A model generated the notes under the pieces. The model worked only from the letters and a program-made list of their open reading frames with translations, made no database searches and was not told where the DNA came from. Below are positions 59,080 through 64,000 of a DNA stretch of 64,000 nucleotides, one piece after another. The stretch covers positions 71,362,899-71,426,898 of the forward strand of contig JARWIR010000001.1 in assembly GCA_029959085.1 (NCBI GenBank), written 5' to 3'. Each line of letters opens with the position of its first letter. Position 1 is the first letter of the stretch. Made by a program: the position numbers and the translations under genes. Source of the stretch: Nemophila menziesii (Eukaryota > Streptophyta > Magnoliopsida > Boraginales > Hydrophyllaceae).

Positions 59080-60643
59080 TGATGTCTCCTTAATTGTTCT
59101 TATTTTCGACACTTAGGAGACATCATTTTTTATGTTTAATTGAATATTTTGATAGACTTTTGAGTTAAAACTGCAATAATCCGGAATTCCTATTTTATTT
59201 CTAGTATTTTTGATTTATTAAACTTTTGCGCGTAATCTTGTGTATTTTAGTGAACAGTTTGTAGGTTTTGAATATTAGCTAGGAATGGAATCCGAGAGAA
59301 GAGTCAAAGATCAAGAGATAGAGTCAAGACTTGAAGAGAAATCCCGAAGAAGTTGTTTTTAGAGCTGCAAATCTGTTTTCCAGGCCAAAGATTGCGGATT
59401 TAGAGGTACTTAAGAGCTGATTTAGCCGCTGACCTTTGAAAAGAAAAACATTCCTTATCGAGTTACGGAAATTTAGCAACTGATTTCAGGTCAATCGGAG
59501 TTGTAACGAAGCAGGAAAAGCCGTTTTAGTGAAGGTGCATCAGCAGTTATGGGATTTTGGGCTTAGAATTTGGGCTTGGACATTTAATTAGTGTTTTATT
59601 ATTAGGTCCAAGCCATTATCCGTTTTTTCTCTTATAAAAGGAGTCTTGGACTTCTATTTTTCTGACAATTCATTCTTTACAATTAAAAACATCAGAGAGA
59701 AGCAACATAAGGAAGAAAGAAGAAGCTACAAGAGCTAGAGAGGGTCTATATCTCCTTTCTCAGTCATTCCTATTCCGGAAATTAGTCTTTTATCTTTTAT
59801 TTGTAAGACAATATGAATTCCTTTACATTTAATTTAGTTTTCGTTTTAATTAGTATGAGCTAAACATTTATTAGTGCTTGAGAATGCTTTATGGGTGAAT
59901 CCCAATTCTATTGAATTTCATGTCCTGAATTTGGGTTTCTGTTAATTAAATCGAATTGGGTCTTTTACATTTTTCTTTATTTTGTGCTTATTTACTATTA
60001 TTGACCTGATCAATTAATAATAGGGCTTTGTATCTAGGCTATTCCAATTAGTGGCGATTGGATCACCTTGACGGGGGGTTTAGGTACAGAAATAATTATA
60101 GAATATAAAAGATAAACTATTTGACGTTGACGAGCGTAGTTAATTTTATGGCCAATGAGGTAATTTAGCTTAATCATTCGAAAGTGGATCATATTTAACC
60201 TGACGGGACTAGTGACACTCTAGAATAGCCTTGTAGTCCACCCTGACGGGGGTACAAGGATTATTGAATCCCGACCAATGTCAATTGACCAATTTGACCC
60301 TTAAACAGAATAGGTTATGAAATAGAATTCGGAGGATCCCCTGCGTTCTCAAGTGCTATCTTCTCATACTGCGTTTTACTCTTATTTACTTGCGTTTTAC
60401 TATTTATTTGCATTTTATAATTATTCTTTCATTAATTAGAATCAATACAAAAAACCAAATCAATCATTATTTCTTTACTTGTTTTCATAAGTGCAACCAT
60501 TCATTACTTTATAAACATTGTAGTTAACCAAACCGTCCCTGCGAACGATCCTAGAATCATTATTACTACTTGGGACAACCGTACACTTGCGGTTGTGGTT
60601 CGATTACATTTGCATTTATTTTAGAACACACAAAGGACCACCA
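59080..60643 (+). repeat. Right LTR of element 3
   Basis: It begins TGATGTCTCC and ends GGACCACCA, followed by GGATA, the second target copy. The TATA box is at about 59631-59640. Differences from the left LTR are scattered substitutions and a few 1-3-base indels. Confidence 0.95.
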
Positions 60644-60648
60644 GGATA

Positions 60649-61135
60649 GAAGGCTAAAAAGGTCTCAAATGGCTAACAAAGAACTGCCCCTATCATTTTC
60701 CTAGTTACATAGCTTGCCTCTAGTTCATACCTAAGTGTGTTCTCTTCTAATTTGGATCTCATGTTCTACAAACCAAACATTTTCCTTAAGCACAAGTTTA
60801 CTTCTTTTGCATTGTTCATTAATTCTTCCTATCAATTACCTATGACTGCATGCAATTAAAGCGTGTTTTATACTAACTCCTAAGGTCCACTATTTACTAT
60901 CATATATTTATCAAAAGTGTGCTTAATGGGGACATTCAAGATCTTCTATAGTTAAACACAACTCCTAATTAATTTTATTGAAAGCATATAAAACAGATAA
61001 CACGTAAAACTGGGATGAGGCAACGAACCCCGCCCCAAACTCAAAAATGAGTCGTGTCCCCACGACTTGAAAAGACTCGATAAAGAGATAAAACTAATAT
61101 ACACTACTAAATGAGAAAAGGTTAGAAAATGTATC
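60649..61135 (-). other. Internal 3' region of element 2, right of the insertion
   Basis: This sequence continues from 51947 once element 3 is removed. It corresponds to 57650-58100 of element 3 in reverse. No coding function is seen apart from the end of the env-like ORF at 61136. Confidence 0.75.
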
Positions 61136-62436
61136 TCAACCAGCACTAGGCTGGTTACCATTGTTTCGTCCAGGTTGGGCTTCTTTTGTGAGGAGTGAGT
61201 AAATGACGTTTTGCATATTGCTCACCCCAAATAGCATGTTTTTAATCGAGTCCAAATCTTTTGTGACGTTCTCTAAAGTGACAATCATCTCGGCTTGTTT
61301 CTCCTCCAACTCTTTAATTTGAACACAATCAATTCCACCAGTTACCTTCTTCTTGCGTGGAGGAAGTCTAGGTCTCCTCATCTCTCTTGTAGCTTCTTCA
61401 TGGCCATTCTTAATTGATCTCAACGTCATCTCTTCCCCTTTTTATGTAGGTTCAAGTTCCTTGCTCTTGCGTGGTATTTTTGCATCTAGGCAAATGGCAG
61501 TTATAGTGCATGGGAACTTGAGGTTCTGCTGAAGAATAGGGGATTTCTCGAATTCCATGATAGTGTTATAGATCACACGGGCAACATCAATCGGTTTCTT
61601 TTCAAGAATACACTTAATGAAAATTAGGTGTTCCCTCTTCAATTCGGATGTGTGATTGTTGACAAAGAAGGTCGGAATAATGAAACGAGGCCATACCTTT
61701 TCAGAAGGTATCAAATCACTGCTATAAACTTGGCCCGCATACCTTTCACCTTCTGGGATAGGAAGTCTTCCACGAATAAGGACTAAATCATAAAGGGACT
61801 CCCATTCGAAAGATGGATCGTTAAGTGTCTCGTGATAAGAGCATAGGCCAGTCAAGATTGGTAACTTCAATGTATTTTGAATAACTTCAATTGAGAAAGG
61901 TAGTACCTTTTTGTGTAGGATGACCGATTGTTTATTCGCAAAGGCAAGTTTTTCGTAGAACTCACGAACCAAAGCAGGGATGAACGTGGGAGTTCTCATT
62001 CTCAATTCTTTCCACCCAATCTTGTTACAGGTAATATCATAATCTTTACAAGTATTGTTTATAATACCTGAAGGCAATCCTTTCTCAACACCAAACTTCA
62101 AATATTCAACTCTATTGCGAACTTGCTCCTCCCACTAACAACGACTCTTTTTGGCTTATTTGCACTCATATTTCTTCGAGTGAATCGTTGTTCAGGAATG
62201 TGTTCGTTAGGAATTTCTTCTGCAACCTCTTCTTCTTCATCAACCAAGGCAGGCTTTTTGAGCTTAGCCTCACTTGGGTTTTCTTTCCTCTTCATATCAA
62301 TCTTAACCTCCTCAATATTGCGTTTAGGACCCGAATCTGGAATCTCAATAGCTCTCTCTTGTGTAGCACTAGGATTGTTTCTTGTTCTTGGGTTGTTTCT
62401 CCGAGTGTAACTGAAAGAATCTGTCCTGTTTGTCAT
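61136..62436 (-). pseudogene. Env-like / 'putative plant transposon protein' ORF of element 2
   Basis: Three minus-strand pieces belong to one former protein. 62436-62098 is a charged N-terminus (MTNRTDSFSYTRRNNP, VDEEEEVAEEIPNEHIPEQR). A one-base shift near 62115 leads to 62101-61442, the conserved domain: REFYEKLAFANK, LKLPILTGLC, IPSEKVWPRFIIPTFFVNNH, LIFIKCILEKKPIDVARVIY, FPCTITAICLDAKIP. This is the pattern of the plant transposon protein domain found as an extra ORF after pol in Athila-type elements. After a TAA at 61444 the same frame continues to 61136 with a basic patch and a coiled coil (QIKELEEKQAEMIVTLENVT). It is sometimes called env-like; no clear signal peptide or membrane anchor is seen. 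The TTG at 62101 is not a real start. Confidence 0.75.
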
Positions 62437-62824
62437 GTCTACTCACCCCAAACTCACAACTTCAAAAATTCAAAAACTAGAGAAAAGTTTTGAAATTTGA
62501 TATTTTGAGGATAGAAAGAAGAAGATTAAGGTGAGATATGAGATGGGTAAGGATTAATTTGTGTGATTGGAGAGGTTTTATGGTTCAATTTATGTTTTGG
62601 ATGAAGGAGGATTCTTGAGAAAAGTTGAAAATTGTTGGTGTTTTGGAAGGATTGGGAGAGAATTGTGTGTTTATGTGGTGTTGTAGGAGAGGATTGGATA
62701 TTTTTTGGTGTTTTGATGATGAATTTCTCAGGTGTATGGAGCTTGGAAACGGAATAGTAAGTGGCTTGTGAAAGGAGGCAAGAAAATAGGTTAAATAAAC
62801 TTGAAAACCGCCTCTCTGTTGCAC

Positions 62825-63181
62825 AACCGGGTTCCCGGTTTGCGTCGCTGTGTCGGCGCAGAAAAATTTCATATTTTTTTCCAGACGCGAGAATTGCGTT
62901 GCGTTTCCACCGCGGAGGTCAGAACATTTGGCAGCCGAGTCCGGGTTCCCGGTTGTCATTGCTTGGAGCGAACCCAGACGCAAGGAGTGGGTCGCGTTTC
63001 CACCGTGGAGGTCAGAGAGTTGGGAGCTATAGCGCCTGAGACCGGGTTCCCGATCAACTGGCAACTGGGTTCCCGGTTTTCGTCGCTTGGTGCAAACCGA
63101 CACGCGCCTTTCTTTGCGTGTGATGGGTTGCTCAACAGCTGCTCACCGGGTTCCCGGTTGGTGACAACCGGGTTCCCGGTT
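62825..63181. repeat. Cluster of ACCGGGTTCCCGGT inverted words in element 2
   Basis: Copies or near-copies occur at about 62826, 62941, 63041, 63066, 63145 and 63166. Each has arms ACCGGG and CCCGGT around TT. Two more copies are in the other half of element 2 (51593 and 51617). Similar GC-rich words fill the equivalent place in element 3 with a different sequence. Long frames over this area on both strands are shadows of the repeats. Confidence 0.8.
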
Positions 63182-63410
63182 AGCTCCTGTATTGCAACCC
63201 ATTTTTCATTATTTTTCACCTTTTTCACCCCAAACTCGTGACCTTTTCACTCATGAAATCATCAAAACACCAAACCGTTCTCATTTCTTAAAAATAAACA
63301 CTAATACACAAAAATTACTCTAATTCACACTATTAGAATTAAAAGACATGAAATATACAATGAATTGGCTTTTGTTTAACTTCGTTAAGCTCGACGGGTA
63401 CCTCTCACTT

Positions 63411-64000
63411 CTAGGGAACTTCAAGGAGGTACATGACCTCCCCGGGATGTGGAAATTCCGCGCGATTGGTATCCTCGCCTCCATGATAAATCTTCAATCG
63501 ATGACCATTCACCATGAAGGTGCGGTGATGAATTGGATGATCAATTTATATAGCTCCATGAGGCGTGACTTTGGTCACAATGTAAGGACCAACCATTTCG
63601 ATCTTAACTTACCCGGATAATTACTGAACTTGGAGTTGTATTTTAGGACCCTTTGTCCAATTTCAAACCTCTTCTCACGAATACGATTATCATGCCATCT
63701 CTTTTTATTTTCTTTATAAAGTTTAGCAGTTTCATAAGCATGTAATCAAAACTCATCAAGTTCGTTCAATTTCATCGTACGATTCTCACCGGCTAAAGTA
63801 GGATCTAAATTCAACTGCCCTATAGCCCAATATGCACCTAATTCAAGTTCAAGAGGTAAGTGACAAGCCTTACCATAAACCATTCGATACAGAGATGCAA
63901 CAACTAGAGTTTTAAACGCAGTACGATAAGCCCACAGTGCATCATCTCACTTCATGGACCAGTCTTTTCTTGTGGGGCCAATAGTCTTCTCTAGAATGGA
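63411..64000 (-). pseudogene. Integrase C-terminal part of element 2 pol
   Basis: Reading leftward from the window edge: ILEKTIGPTRKDWS, DDALWAYRTAFKTLV, YRMVYGKACHLPLELELGAY, then the C-terminal block HAYETAKLYKENKKRWHDNR, FEIGQRVLKYNSK, YPGKLRSKW. A missing base after that W and later stops break the frame. The end, FMVNGHRLKIYHGGED then GEVMYLLEVP, stops at TAG 63413-63411. This is typical Athila integrase and confirms the minus orientation of element 2. The rest of pol is outside the window. Confidence 0.88.

Larger units (their letters stand above)
51953..60643 (+). mobile_element. Nested element 3: complete-ended, pol-deleted Athila-like gypsy element
   Basis: The element is 8691 bp with two LTRs of 1564 bp each, TG...CA ends, an Asp-type primer site, a purine-rich tract and a perfect 5-bp target duplication GGATA at 51948-51952 and 60644-60648. 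The internal region is only about 5.6 kb. It encodes gag and protease, then jumps to the last ~60 residues of integrase, so reverse transcriptase, RNase H and most of integrase are missing. By hand count the LTRs differ at roughly 35-40 positions (about 2-2.5%), so the insertion is fairly recent. It must have been mobilised by a relative in trans if the deletion predates insertion. Confidence 0.95.
49394..64000 (-). mobile_element. Nested element 2: Athila-like element in reverse, split by element 3
   Basis: It consists of two visible parts on the minus strand: 60644-64000 (integrase end, env-like ORF, internal 3' region) and 49394-51952 (rest of the 3' region and the 3' LTR). Joined across the insertion they read continuously and match element 3's own internal sequence at 58040-58160, reversed. 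It inserted in element 1 at 49394. Its 5' part and 5' LTR are outside the window. Confidence 0.88.

Noticed and set aside
62585..63241. Overlapping frames of 90-172 codons on both strands
   Set aside because: They lie in the non-coding region of element 2 and owe their length to GC-rich repeated words. The repeated E-P-G wording is the ACCGGGTTCCCGG motif translated.
63348..63620. Plus-strand frame of 90 codons
   Set aside because: It is antisense to the integrase C-terminus of element 2.

Overview
The window looks like nuclear DNA of a flowering plant, probably a eudicot. It is AT-rich and carries spliced plant genes with GT-AG introns. Most of it is transposon sequence of plant types: Athila-like Ty3/gypsy, CACTA, plant LINEs with a C-terminal RNase H domain, Ty1/copia, MITEs and a tRNA-derived SINE. 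No CRISPR array, phage or bacterial operon structure is visible.

Only four ordinary host genes are supported. They are a four-exon PIP1-type aquaporin (+, 16432-18083), an intronless P-class PPR protein (-, 21948-23819), an organelle-type ribosomal protein L11, probably mitochondrial (-, 24911-25378), and a four-exon protein phosphatase 2C (-, 35793-38086). They lie in a gene-containing centre of about 16-38 kb and form no obvious pathway. Both the PPR protein and L11 may serve organelle gene expression.

Left part (1-16 kb). In order: a broken LINE 3' end, a 32-bp dyad-containing minisatellite with a ~175-bp higher-order period, and a decayed CACTA transposase (TNP2 plus DUF4216) with a cluster of subterminal hairpins. 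Then come a 22-bp minisatellite, a Ty1/copia gag relic, and a nearly intact LINE with an open frame of about 1380 codons. That LINE has an unusual Gln-rich segment of ~115 residues between its zinc finger and RNase H domains.

Centre (16-38 kb). Between the genes are small inverted-repeat elements: a SINE inserted in one arm of a foldback MITE, a ~430-bp near-complete inverted repeat next to a CCA microsatellite, and a ~920-bp Mutator-like MITE with a 9-bp target duplication. At 25.8-34.5 kb there are overlapping relics of a LINE (-), a gypsy integrase (+), an Athila-type LTR, a gypsy gag-protease (-) and another LINE (+).

Right part (46-64 kb). Three related Athila-like elements are nested. 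Element 1 (+, LTR 46237-47766, broken gag) is interrupted at 49394 by element 2 (-, 3' LTR 49394-50968, env-like ORF, integrase end, running off the window). Element 2 is interrupted by element 3 (+, 51953-60643). Element 3 is complete in its ends: two 1564-bp LTRs, an Asp-type primer site, a purine-rich tract and a perfect GGATA target duplication. It has lost reverse transcriptase, RNase H and most of integrase. Its gag-protease frame carries three nonsense codons and one frameshift.

Element boundaries, domain assignments and exon junctions were read by eye from the sequence. Family names come from recognised motifs and no database search was run.
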